Shown here: piece after piece, positions 22,684 to 33,320 of the stretch
How positions within the stretch are numbered: the first letter of the stretch is position 1
Layout: each line of letters starts with the position of its first letter
NCBI GenBank assembly: GCA_950097015.1
Contig: CATNEN010000003.1
Location: 4,511,501 to 4,575,500, forward strand
Reading direction: 5' to 3'
DNA: 64,000 nucleotides
Origin: Macrostomum hystrix
Lineage: Eukaryota > Platyhelminthes > Macrostomidae
Notes under the pieces: generated by a model
Databases searched by the model: none
What the model was told of the DNA's origin: nothing
Seen by the model: only the letters and a program-made list of their open reading frames with translations
Made by a program: the position numbers and the translations under genes

Positions 22684-24324
22684 TATGTTCTAGTATAAAT
22701 TTAATGTAACAAAAGTTTGGATTGAGTAAGAAACAACTCATTTCTTTGCATAGCTTTGGTTACAATTTGTGCAATGTTGTAAAACAGTGAAGTAAATTCA
22801 TGAACTTATTAAATTACACATTAGGCCTACATATAAATTTATATAGGCCTATATATATTTTACTTTTTGCTCTTTGTAAATGTCAAAATTATATATATTT
22901 AAATCTAAAGCATTGCAGGTTAACTGTTTTGTTTAGTATAAAGTCTATTTAGGACACTATGTGATGCTAACCACTACATATTTTCTAAATTTAAAGTGTC
23001 CTTTTTATGTATTATTTGGCATAAATCTTAGATTTTCCACTTGCTATAATTTGGCCTAAAATTAAGAAGCATGTCAAATTTCTTCTAGTGTATGGCTAGC
23101 ATGATCTATACTAAGGGCCATATAGGCTATAGCACCAACAATGGTCATTCCTGTTGCAGACCTGTGACCTACTATATTGCTATATAACTAACTGTGTGAG
23201 CTACCACAATCATAGACACAACTTCCCTTTCTTTGCTGTCTACACTGTCTGAGTGAACTACAATGGCATCTTCATGGCTTTTTGGTTGTTACTTGATAAA
23301 CTGTAAAGAAATTCAGGATCTTTGGTAAAATTATTAATACATGCAAAAACTAGAGCATTGCCCATATTGCCACTACACCTAGTATGCAGTTAGACACTTA
23401 AAATGTAAAATGGCACATATTTTAATATAGCATATGTAATGAAAGAAAAATTATTTTAAAAATTAGTTTGCACCAAAAACATAAGTCTCATTAGTTTTGT
23501 CATAGTACTAGAACTGAAAGCCTCCTATTTTTATTTAGATCTCAAATGACTAATTGTTAAATGAACATTAGAAAATTAAAAACAAATTAGTAATATAAGA
23601 AATTTAAAAAGTAAAACTTAAAATAATATATAAAAAATGATAGCATCTTGTATTATTTTACAAGTTGGCCAAACCAGTAGTCTAAAAAATTAGCGTTGAG
23701 CTGCAATGGTTATGGTAAAAACAACTAGTTACCTAGAGAAACTCTAAGAATAGCAAAGCAAAAAATTTACATGCAAATGTAATTTACAAACATAAAATTA
23801 TATACTCTGCTGCTGAACAAATGTAGAAATGTAAGCAGTCTGTTTAAAACTATAAAATTGGATTTTTTTAATGAATTGTAGGCTAAATAATTATTAAAAA
23901 ATTAACTGACATTCAGTGCTATGTACCATTGTATTAAATAAGTGACATCAGAAGTGTGACATAGGATTTTATCCTTCTTGTGAAAAAGTAGATGAGTGCA
24001 ATACAAATATTGATGCAATATCATAATGAGGCTTGTTTTCAGGAACAATATTTTTCCTTTAATTTGATGTTTGAATAATGTACACATTTCCAATGACTCA
24101 TAGCTCTCAATTTATGTTACTTAAAAGCATGCTATTCAGTTTCAAATTAACAAATTTATGTTTAGTTTGCAATTAAATAATTTAGATGGTGTTTTTCTAT
24201 GCAATTCATATTTAAGTATTCATCACATATGGTTTAAATGTGCAAAAATAAACCAGAAGCTTTATTAGAACAGCACATCTTTCTTTTTTATACAAAAAGA
24301 TTTATTCAATTTTATTAATTCCAG
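22684..24324. other. AT-rich non-coding DNA, probably intron of the SANTA-like gene
   Basis: No exon was recognised. The stretch ends in a T-rich tract and TTCCAG at 24319-24324, a good acceptor for the following exon. Confidence 0.4.
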
Positions 24325-24353
24325 TTTTGACCAGTGTAAATCTCCATCCAGGC

Positions 24354-25862
24354 ATGAGTGCCTCTCAGCTATCTGCATCAAATGTTACTATTGCAAATAT
24401 TGAATCTATTCTTGAAAACCAGCCATCTATTGTTCTTGATGAATGGTGCCCACTTATAATTGGCTCCGCGATCCATGTGATTGGTCTAACTGCTTCTAAT
24501 GATGCATTGCTCACCAGCCATGATATAAAGTACATCTGCGCAGATGGCCGATTCGTTGTTGACAGCCAGTGTATGGTCTACCAACTAGTTGGACCGCCAG
24601 TTCGCTCTTTAATACAACAGTGGGCCAACAGCGGCGGCGGTGGAGCCTCTATGTCTCAGGTTAACTATAGGCCGCCAGTGGAAAGCTTCTTTGAGGCGTG
24701 CAATGCCAGCTTATCAGATTCTTGGCCCCGGCTAGCCATAGGATGCGACAATGAGGACACCGGCCATTACAGCAGCACTGATAGAGCCGTTGAAAACCTA
24801 GATAATGACTCAGCATTGCTTAATGACCCGACTGAACGTCTAATATTGGCGCAGGCCTCCACTACCTCGGTTGAAGCTTCCGCTGCGAATACTACTTTAG
24901 CAGTAGTAGAAACTACTGCTAGACAGGATGGCGATAGCGAAGGCACAATAGCGGAGCCTCAGCCAGATGCAGAGACTGATCCTGTGATTACCCCGCCGCC
25001 TGAACAACTTGGCTCCAAGTTAGCAAAAATTAGAGCCTCTTTAGCGGCAAGAGCGACGCAAAACAATAGTCCAACAGTGTCTAGCCATCCGCAGCAGTCG
25101 AAATCTAATAAAAGAACTTTCGGCTCTTCTCCGTCTTCGTCTGAGCCTTCGAATTCGAATGAAAATTCCGCTACTAGGCGCCGTAAATCTAGGCCAATTA
25201 AAAAGCGACTGCGGCATAACGACAGTGGCATTAGTGATCTAGATAAGACAGAGCATGCCGAAAACGTTATCAGTTCAGTACAGAATCAACAAAATCAGCA
25301 ATTTCATACTGGACCACGAAGGTCGAATACAATTGAGCACGATAAAGTCATAGGTGGCGAGAATGAACTTGCTGCAACTCCGTCAGGCTCAACAGATTCT
25401 CTGCCAGCAACTAATAAGCAGAATGCTCATAGGGCAGCCGCGGTTGTACTCAACTCTGTTATTGAAGCAGCTAGTCGAGCCACACCCGGTCCATCTCAGA
25501 GCAAAGCCAATCAGCGAAGACAGTCTACGGCCCGCAGGGCAGCTTCTAGTCGAGTTCCATCGGAGTCAACTAATACTCAGTCGCTTAGAAATAGGCCTAG
25601 ATTTTCTCAGATTCCAAGTGAAATCGATCATTCTACTGAGCAGGAGAATTCGATTGTTGCTAGTAACAGGAGAGAGTCATTAGCTACGCCTAGTACCGAG
25701 GGACTCTCCGATGCCGAGAATCGGATTCGACGCAACGGGCGACGCCATTGTCAGATAGCCGCGCCTACTCTGCAATTTTTAAGTCCATCAGTTTTAAGAT
25801 CAATGCGTCGGCTATACGATTGCAATAAAAAGCAAAAGAGGAGAAAGACCTTGCCTGCTTGA
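24354..25862 (+). CDS. SANTA-domain-like nuclear protein (Mis18BP1/KNL2 candidate)
   Basis: The frame is open from the acceptor at 24325. The first ATG is at 24354, giving 502 residues ending LPA-stop. Residues about 20-110 match the pattern I know for SANTA domains: a leading VLDEW, hydrophobic strands (IHVIGL), LTSHDIKYI, then MVYQLVGP, and a distal FFEACNASLSDSW resembling the conserved F..GFP..W end. SANTA domains define Mis18BP1/KNL2, which direct CENP-A loading at centromeres. The rest is disordered, Ser/Glu/Arg-rich, with basic clusters (RRRKSRPIKKRLRH; KKQKRRKTLPA) suggesting nuclear localisation and DNA contact. No Myb/SANT repeat is visible, but upstream exons may exist. The domain call is by eye and needs a profile search. 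Confidence 0.55.
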   Translation: MSASQLSASNVTIANIESILENQPSIVLDEWCPLIIGSAIHVIGLTASNDALLTSHDIKYICADGRFVVDSQCMVYQLVGPPVRSLIQQWANSGGGGASMSQVNYRPPVESFFEACNASLSDSWPRLAIGCDNEDTGHYSSTDRAVENLDNDSALLNDPTERLILAQASTTSVEASAANTTLAVVETTARQDGDSEGTIAEPQPDAETDPVITPPPEQLGSKLAKIRASLAARATQNNSPTVSSHPQQSKSNKRTFGSSPSSSEPSNSNENSATRRRKSRPIKKRLRHNDSGISDLDKTEHAENVISSVQNQQNQQFHTGPRRSNTIEHDKVIGGENELAATPSGSTDSLPATNKQNAHRAAAVVLNSVIEAASRATPGPSQSKANQRRQSTARRAASSRVPSESTNTQSLRNRPRFSQIPSEIDHSTEQENSIVASNRRESLATPSTEGLSDAENRIRRNGRRHCQIAAPTLQFLSPSVLRSMRRLYDCNKKQKRRKTLPA

Positions 25863-27047
25863 TGCTTCAATTTAATTGCTTTGCGGATTGTCTAAACTCC
25901 GGCTTGTGTAGCACTAGTGTTTTGTAAAGTCCGCAATGTCCGAATGACATTTTCCCTTCGCGTCATCCCTCCTACTCATTATCTCTACCGTTTAACTCTC
26001 TTTCTCTCTCTCTTATCCATTCTCTAGTTTCAATTCGGCCTACTGTTGTCTCAAAGATTCATTATTTAGCAGCAATTAAAGTGATTAAGTTAGCCGACCT
26101 ATGTGGTAGATATAATATTGTTGCTAGAGATCAACCGGTTCTTAGGTCTCCAATTTTTCTGTGTGCACAAGTTTTCGTTTAAATTTGGCCCTTAGTAAAC
26201 TTGTCACATTCTCCCTAGCCCTAGTTTATTACCATACCTGTGTATTGCTCGAGTGTTGTGTTGTCAGGGCTAAAATTTAATGCATTTTGTATTTTTTACT
26301 GCTGCGTAACAAGCATCGAAAGTTGATCGAATATCTAGTTTGAGTGCTTTCGCAGTTTCATATTTTCCTAAAACTTTATAAAGCTTTCCTTTTGTTTATT
26401 TGGGTTGGCCTTGTGAAATTATGCTACGGAGAGATTGATCGGAAATTCTAATCAGGGAAACATCTTGAATCATCTGTATGAAATGTAATAAGCGCTCCTT
26501 TTCTTAAGTAGTACGTTGCTAAAAACTTATCAAATTTATAAGTGAGATATTTTTCAAAAACTACCAGTAGTTTAAATGCAAATTTAGTCGAATAGGTCTC
26601 CGTATATTCGATATTTTGCAATAAATATAAGCTGTTATAATAGTTTCACTATTTTTTACAGTTATCAGTCCTTAATTTTTTTTTCGCTTTTAATGTCAAT
26701 ATTTTAATAATTCATTTGATAAAAAGCCTGATTGACCGTCAGACAGGCAAGCTGTACTTCATAAATAAACAGCCGGAATGTAACATATAATATGCTGGTG
26801 CTCATGTGTCTTGTTTAAAAAAATAAATAACTAAATATGTTCTAGTATTTTGTTATTCGCCTTGTAATAAAACAATTATTTCAGATTTCAAACATTGCAA
26901 CTGTTGTAGCTAATTGATAAAGCATTTTTATTGCACAGAGAGCTGCGTTGCAAAACAAGCTTTAAATAAAGATTCATTTTTTGTTTAATAAGAAAGAATA
27001 TTGTAAATGTACTTTACTGTCAGTGTCAGTTTGAATGAAATATGCAT
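25863..27047. other. 3' UTR and convergent spacer
   Basis: Holds candidate AATAAA signals for the SANTA-like gene near 26620 and 26765, and TTTATT near 26925 for the minus-strand gene beyond. No other gene seen. Confidence 0.4.
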
Positions 27048-27350
27048 TCAAGCGAACTCCTTCAGTTTGGCGGCTTCGCTGCCTGCTTCTGTCGGCTGCG
27101 ATGCTGCTGCTGGTTGAAAATGAAACGCATTGGCCAGGCCTGAACGTCGACGTCGCAAAATAACAATGACGACTGCCGCGATGCCAGCTAGGCACAATAG
27201 ACAGAAGGCGACGATGCCAAGAAGCTGCAACACTGAGTTCATGTCGATGTAATCGTCTTCGACTCTAAAATTGGGGCCTTCCGTGAACGATGGCGTGCCA
27301 GGTGTTGGATGAAGCGTAGACGATGGTGCACTCACAGCTGCGGCAGGCAT
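27048..27350 (-). CDS. Small single-pass membrane protein
   Basis: The 100-residue frame has ATG at 27350. The N-terminus is Ser/Thr/Pro-rich and acidic (TPSFTEGPNFRVEDDYIDM) without a signal peptide. It is followed by a hydrophobic helix at about residues 39-64 (LLGIVAFCLLCLAGIAAVVI) and a positively charged stop-transfer RRRR. The short tail is Ala/Gln/Glu-rich. This arrangement predicts an extracellular or lumenal N-terminus and a cytosolic C-terminus. The family is not recognised. Upstream exons carrying a signal peptide are possible, but no acceptor is seen directly before the ATG. Confidence 0.6.
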   Translation of the reverse strand: MPAAAVSAPSSTLHPTPGTPSFTEGPNFRVEDDYIDMNSVLQLLGIVAFCLLCLAGIAAVVIVILRRRRSGLANAFHFQPAAASQPTEAGSEAAKLKEFA

Positions 27351-28529
27351 GATGTTTTTTAACTAAGTTGGCTGCGGGTTGAAATGTGCAAAACTAAATC
27401 TGTTGACTAGCTTTTGGTTTCGCTTTGCATTCGGCTTTAGCTAGCTAAAAGTTCTTCAATGTTGGACTATTTATATAGAATTATGTATGCTTGGTTCACA
27501 TCGTATAAACATGCATCGAAAGAGCTGTGAGGTGAGACACTAAATTCCAGCCTATCTTAGCTGTCTGCGTGCAAGGGAAACAGGAAAATGTGCAGTCTAT
27601 ACTACGCAATGTGCTAAAATAGATTGGAAGGAAATTATGAACTTCTTGCAGTTGGCAACATATAGGCTAGCGTATTTCCACTACTCGCTAATAAGCTAAT
27701 TTGGTCGATTCAGAAACACTCAACTTCAGACAGTTGTTAAAAGCACAGCAAGCAAGAAAATTATATATTGAATGCAGCGTGTCATGTGTCATGTGACGCT
27801 TTAGTCATCAATTGAATATTTTTGTGTAAGTACACGTAGTAGATTAAGTCGGTATGATTATCAGTCCATATAAACTGTTTCATAAAAATTCTGTCTTGCC
27901 TCACAAGGGTGTACAATTGTGCATGCAAAAATCTGTACTGTGCTTTTCCAGGTCTGCGTGTATAGTGTGAGACAAGAACAGCGGAAGTATTTTTGTTCCC
28001 ACTAGTACCTAGATAGGCCTACCTACGAGTACGAGCTACGAAATTCTACTCAAATTTGCGTCATGGGAGACAATTATTGAATCTTAAAACTCGAACGTTG
28101 TATCCACCTAATATGATGATCAGGTGGTCAGGGCAATCTTAGTACAATTGGTCAGGCGCATTTAAACCTTGATGACCTAGGAAATAAATTTAGACTTCTG
28201 CATAGCACCTGAAAATATTGACTCAGTATACTGCACCGTAACAAACTTAGAAATGCTGATCATTATTAACAGGAGAAAGTCAACTAACTAGGAATTTCAA
28301 ACACCCACATTTTTCCTTTTTTCTCTATCTCCCAAAATATTCAACCAATCGCCTTGAAAATCCAGAACACTGGCTAATATGTTCCGCTCTATCCGATGAA
28401 GCTACTTCCAGAATCCCAAAACATCGGCATCGTCGAGAGATTCAACGATCTCATCGGGGTGTCTGGTGGCGAAAAACTACTTTTTAAATACCCACTGCCT
28501 ACTTCACGATGGTTTTTCGTGAAGACACC
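27351..28529. other. No gene recognised
   Basis: Spacer upstream of the small membrane protein gene, presumably including its promoter. No exons or clear repeats seen. Confidence 0.35.
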
Positions 28530-29122
28530 TGCGATCTACAGAAGACAATCAGATCAATCTACAGAAGACAATCAGATCAATCTACAGAAGACACTCAGAT
28601 CAATCTACAGAAGACAATCAGATCAATCTACAGAAGACAATCAGGTCAATCTACAGAAGACACTCAGATCAATCTACAGAAGACAATCAGATCAATCTAC
28701 AGAAGACAATCAGGTCAATCTACAGAAGACAATCAGATCAATCTACAGAAGACAATCAGATCAATCTACAGAAGACAATCAGATCAATCTACAGAAGACA
28801 ATCAGGTCAATCTACAGAAGACAATCAGATCAATCTACAGAAGACCCTCAGATCAATCTACAGAAGACAATCAGGTCAATCTACAGAAGACAATCAGGTC
28901 AATCTACAGAAGACATTCAGATCAATCTACAGAAGACAATCAGGTCAATCTACAGAAGACAATCAGATCAATCTACAGAAGACAATCAGGTCAATCTACA
29001 GAAGACAATCAGATCAATCTACAGAAGACAATCAGGTCAATCTACAGAAGACAATCAGATCAATCTACAGAAGACAATCAGATCAATCTATAGAAGACAA
29101 TCAGATCAATCTACAGAAGATT
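28530..29122 (+). repeat. 23-bp minisatellite
   Basis: About 25 head-to-tail copies of a 23-bp unit built around CTACAGAAGACAATCAG, with A/G variation in the next bases (GATC/GGTC). Because 23 is not a multiple of three, each frame cycles through all three phases and yields a 23-residue peptide period. Two frames stay open by chance for about 200 residues. I do not regard it as a gene. Confidence 0.95.
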
Positions 29123-30052
29123 AACTGGTGAAATAAAAAATAAAAGCCAATCTGAACACTAATATAAAATTTCGCACCCGTTTCACCGGCTAACTTAGCA
29201 ACCAAAACAAACAGATTTCCAATTTATTTACCACTCGCATTGTGCCAAATGCACAGTGTGCCATTTCCAATCATGCAGAACAGCACAATATTAAATTAAA
29301 TTAATAAACGTGCATTTTGTAATAAAAAAGCGAAACATAGAAACTGGGCAAAGAAAAAATCTATAATCAACTGAAATCAATCAATCAATAGGTAGGTTTT
29401 TATTGTCCAGTTGAAACAATACAAACTACTTATAGTACAAATAGCAAAATGATTTCATCCTAATAAATTCTCCGAGTTTATTAAACTGAAGCAGAGAAAC
29501 ACTTGAAATAATCCAATTAACTGCGAATATAAAAACAACAGAACTGATGATTTATATTCCAAGCCGGATCAATAGTGATTCAATAAGTGAACTCTACTGA
29601 CACACAGTAGACTGCTCTGTTTGGGGATATGATAAGCCCTATTTAAATAAAATATTAAAAAACACCCATAATATGTCTTCGAACCATAGGAAAATGTACT
29701 ACTGAGCCAACAACGTTTACAAAGTAGTTGGTAGATAATTCTCGAAGAAGTGTTTAGTTAAAGTTTTCGGCTAGTATGTATGGTAATTTGAAAAAAAAAC
29801 AGAATCCGTAGTTATTAACTTAAATAGAAATAAAATATTCAAACATTGGATTTAGGCAGCACTTATTTTTCTAAGCCCCATCAAGGCTCTTATAAATGAC
29901 AATTATGAATGACTTTAGCGAAGAAAAAAAACTAATACACATAAATTGATTATGAAAGTCTGTGAAAACAAACAATTTAAATTAAAGCTAAATACCACAT
30001 TGGATATTAAACTGGCGAGTAAATCAAGTTATCGTAATCAATAATTTAATTC
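29123..30052. other. AT-rich non-coding DNA
   Basis: No gene or RNA recognised. Confidence 0.35.
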
Positions 30053-30330
30053 ACCTGCCCCAATCGGGCCAGATGTCCAGCCGACAGCACAGCAGCAGCC
30101 ATTGCCCGGCGCACCTGAAGGCTGCGTACGGCTGTTCAGTCCATGGACTGGGGGGACGCCAGACCCACCCCTCAATTATCCAGCCAATGCCGGTAACCGT
30201 TCAACTGCTGGGTCAACTGTAAAAAAGTAGAGTTAATTGTCTTGCTAAATGATTGTTCCAGACGGGACAGGAATCGAACCCCCGACCTCTGAGTCGAGTC
30301 CGACATTTAAAGTCTAACAACCAGGGTAAA
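30053..30330 (-). mobile_element. tRNA-derived SINE, family A, near full length
   Basis: On the minus strand the order is a tRNA-like head with B box GGGGGTTCGATTCC, a conserved block near CAATTAACTC, CAGTTGAACGGTTACC, GGCGTCCCCCCAG, and then the 14-bp palindrome CAGTCCATGGACTG (30137-30150) and a CAGCCTTC/GGTGCGCC 3' region. It matches the copies near 31.8, 33.2 and 48.8 kb. Confidence 0.75.
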
Positions 30331-30435
30331 AACTTAACTATCATATCATAAAGTCTTTTGTGTCTTTACTCATAGAAAAGATTAGAAAATTAAAGATTAA
30401 TATTTTATTTATCAATCTTTCTGACACATTATCCC

Positions 30436-30905
30436 TGTAAAAAATTCGGCTGCTTCTTCGGCGGGTTTTTTGTGCAAAATAGGAGTGGAATCTACCAAAA
30501 GCCCCCCTATCTCGCAAGAGTTAAAGAAACCACCCAGGAAGCAGCCGATGTAACCGTAAATTGTGCGGAAACCGCCGAAAAATCACCCGAACCAGCGGCC
30601 CATGGGACAACCAGAGAATTCTTTACGGTCGATTCCTCGACGGTTTCTGAGCATGGAATCTCACGAACTGAAGGATTCTTTGGGTGATTCCATTTCGCCA
30701 CCAAATAGCACCGAGAAACCGCCCAGTTGGGTAGATTCCAAGAATGGAATCCTCCGATTGGTCTGTTTCCAGCGTTCAGCTATTTCTTTTTCTGGAAACA
30801 CCGCCGATGCCAACTGGAATCACCCAAAGAAACATCCCTATTTTTTAGCGGGATTCTATTCCAGCTGGTTAGTGGACTTAAAAAGGGCCGTTTTTTACAT
30901 TAAGT
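30436..30905. mobile_element. Candidate non-autonomous DNA transposon
   Basis: The two ends carry similar inverted sequences (TGTAAAAAATTCGGC at the left, and TGTAAAAAACGGCC as the complement of the right end). Inside, a 17-bp inverted pair TTCTTTGGGTGATTCCA lies near 30675 and 30820. The body repeats GGAATC and GGCGGTTTC words. No transposase and no certain target duplication are visible. The short overlapping frames inside are not convincing genes. Confidence 0.4.
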
Positions 30906-30992
30906 AACGAAAAAATATTTGTATTATTTTATTCGACGATGATGTTAAAAAATAAATTTTTAAATCAGAAATCAGTAGCGACAATCATTTAA

Positions 30993-32334
30993 TCAATTGG
31001 TCTGATCAGCTGAAGCGCTGGCAGATGTTCCGCCCTGTTCGTTAGGCGGCGTTGGTGGACGAGGCCGCCCGGAGCCAAAAATCGACGACGCCGTCTTAGT
31101 TGGAGCCGCGGAATTCACTGGCGCACCAACAGTTCGCGGCAACAGATTGAGCTTCGGCCTGCCCGGCGGCGGATTGTCCGACGGCAGTTCGTCAGAGGAC
31201 GACTGGCGTTGACGCCTCTGATAGTCACCGCCGCCGCTGCCACCGTCGCTGCCGCTGCCGCCGCCGCCTCTACCGCGGTAGCCGCCTCCGCCAGTCTGCG
31301 ACTGTTGATAATCTCGATGGTAATTGCCGCCACCACCGCCGCCACCTCCACGACCGCCGTAGCCTCCGCGACCGCGCGGTCTGTCGGCTCCGTCACCGCC
31401 AAAGCCGCCACGGCTGACACCCCCACCGCCGCCGCCGCCACGACCACCGCCTAGGAATCGTAAATTAACACTTAAGACATTGTTCACCAGTTGAATTATT
31501 AATTCAAAAACAACTTAAACTAATTTTACCTCGAAATCCTTGATTACGATTGCGATTATTTTGAGCCCGATCGATTTTCAACTCTCTGTTGCCGTACAGC
31601 TGCAAAATAAAACAGACAGGTTATAGTAAATAATGCACACAAGAAAATCACGATGACAATTTGGCATGTTAGCTAAATTAGCAACCTTTATTCTTTAACG
31701 AGAACACAATCTGAAATCTAAAAATTTACCTGAATTAGTACACAATATAAGACAGACAAGCTAAGCCGCAGCTCTTGCTGTGTACAACAGTTCAGTCCAT
31801 GGACTGGTGGTGGACGCCACACACACCCACACTCGACTCAACTACCCCAGCTAACAGCTGGGCGAACTTGATACAATCCAGAGTTAAGTTTCTCGCTAAA
31901 TGACACGAAGTGTTCCATTTGAGTCGGGAATCGAACCCCCGACCTGAGAAAAACTATTGTCAAATTAGCAAAATTGGCGGCCTGTCCAGTCCATGGACTA
32001 AACAATGTACACAGCCTTCGAAAGCCTGGTGCAATAGCTCTAAATGTACATTAATATACTAGCATAAGAGTACTATTATGAAGTTAGGGTATTCAGAACT
32101 CACAGCTTTGTCCAGCTTTAAGGCAGTTTCCAGAGACTGCTCGTCCTCGAAGTCCACAAACGCGTGCCCTCTGAACGTGTCAGTCTCTCTATCGCGAACC
32201 ATTCGAATACTTTTAATGCGGCACTTGTCAAATATGTGCTCAACATCGCCTTGAATTGAGTCGCGAGGCAGGTTGCCAATGAAAACAGTGAACGATTCTG
32301 CTTCTTCGTAGCTGAAGTCTTCTTTGCGACTCAT
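30993..32334 (-). CDS. EIF4H: Eukaryotic translation initiation factor 4H
   Basis: Three coding exons are inferred on the minus strand: 32334-32104, 31599-31530 and 31450-30993. All splice GT-AG with continuous frame, giving 252 residues (human eIF4H is 248). An acceptor (AAATTCAG) lies one base before the ATG, so a 5' UTR exon lies upstream, probably ending at the donor near 32393. The protein has one RRM at about residues 16-95 with RNP2-like VFIGNLP, RNP1-like RGHAFVDF and the eIF4H-specific LDKA-LYGNRELKIDRA. It continues with an RGG/polyglycine region and ends with the family motif RPKLNLLPRTV.APVN and SIFGSGRPR. eIF4H stimulates the eIF4A helicase during cap-dependent initiation. The RGG segment is unusually glycine-rich. 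A family-A SINE sits in the first coding intron. A TTTATT (AATAAA on the minus strand) lies near 30928. Confidence 0.92.
31755..31947 (-). mobile_element. tRNA-derived SINE, family A, truncated head
   Basis: Contains the family landmarks GGGGGTTCGATTCCCGACTC, the GTGTCATTTAGC-type block, CAGCTGTTAGCTGGGG, GGCGTCC and the palindrome CAGTCCATGGACTG (31793-31806). The A-box part of the head is missing. It lies in an eIF4H intron. A second short fragment with the same palindrome lies at 31980-32005. Confidence 0.7.
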
Positions 32335-32847
32335 TCTGAATTTTGTGAAAACAGTTGAATAAGGCTCAGTTCTCTGCGTAATTTGTCTCACCTGAATCTG
32401 GTCCATTGGCCACTTCCAACACCTCTAAACTATATACATACTATATCTTTGTAATGAATCCATTGTGCCCATTTTAAGTCTGTCTTTAGCCCACACAGTA
32501 GCAGTATAAGTTAGTATAAGATAATATAAGGAGCCTTAACTGAAAGCTTACCTTGTATAACAGACCAATAAATACTGACCTTAAAATAGTTGAAACTTCT
32601 CCAATAAGAATTTGGCCTACAGATGTCGACTAACTGATAGTCTGAGGCTCTAAATCTGAAAATAATCAATCAAGAATTCATTTAGTAAGCTTCAATACTT
32701 TATGGATTTCGAGATGGTCATAGGAACAGATGTGTTGTATTTGTTTCCTGCCTCTAAATGTGGAGTAAATAAGCAGCTTAGCAAAATATGAAAATTTAAG
32801 TTGCAAAAAGACACTTATAAAAGTCAATGTAATCTGACGGTAACCGG

Positions 32848-32927
32848 ATCATTTCGGCCATAGGCGTTTCGGCCAAAAGCCGTTTCGGCCTCAAACTATT
32901 TCGGCCACAAACCAGTTCAGCCCCAAA
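32848..32927. repeat. Short repeat of the TTTCGGCC word
   Basis: Five spaced copies of TTTCGGCC or TTCAGCCC at 15-19-bp intervals. Short tandem motif of unknown origin. No coding potential. Confidence 0.6.
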
Positions 32928-33124
32928 CTCACAACATACTTATTAAAAGTGGTATTCTTACGGCTAATTTCTAATTTATTTAAGAGTTGTTAATTTTATT
33001 TGATAGTGACGAAGCACAAATGGAAAGCACAAATTTGCCTGCTGTCGTTGCCTCACCTCAGAAGAACAGAAACTACACTTGCCAGACTCAATTGGCATTG
33101 TGATGCATCAGTGTTTTCATTGAG

Positions 33125-33320
33125 AATCTGGAGGGGACGCCACACCCACCTTCAAATATCCCAGCTGATGCTGGTACCCATTTAACAGTTAAGAGTTAAG
33201 TGTCTTGCTAAAGGACACAAATTGTTCCAGTGGAGTCGGGAATCAAACCCCCGACCTTCAAGTTGTGAGTCCGACGCCCTAACCACTAGGCTACAACCTC
33301 TCACTAGGCTACAACCTCTT
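33125..33320 (-). mobile_element. tRNA-derived SINE, family A
   Basis: The clearest tRNA-like head in the window. On the minus strand it reads GTAGCCTAGTGGTTAGGGCG (A box) and GGGGGTTTGATTCCCGAC (B box), then GTGTCCTTTAGCAAGACAC and CAGCATCAGCTGGG, ending in GGCGTCCCCTCC. The first bases of the head are duplicated (TCACTAGGCTACAACCTC twice at about 33280-33320). The 3' third present in other copies is missing. Confidence 0.75.

Noticed and set aside
28530-29122. A CRISPR-like array
   Set aside because: Units are contiguous without unique spacers and the genome is eukaryotic.
28396-29124. 242-codon and 194-codon frames through the 23-bp repeat as genes
   Set aside because: They are the same minisatellite read in different frames, with no start context, domain or splice signal.
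31115-31454. Alanine/valine-rich frames over the glycine-rich exon
   Set aside because: Shadows of the eIF4H RGG exon.
33125-33320. A tRNA gene on the minus strand
   Set aside because: A and B boxes are good, but the sequence runs into the SINE body shared by other copies.
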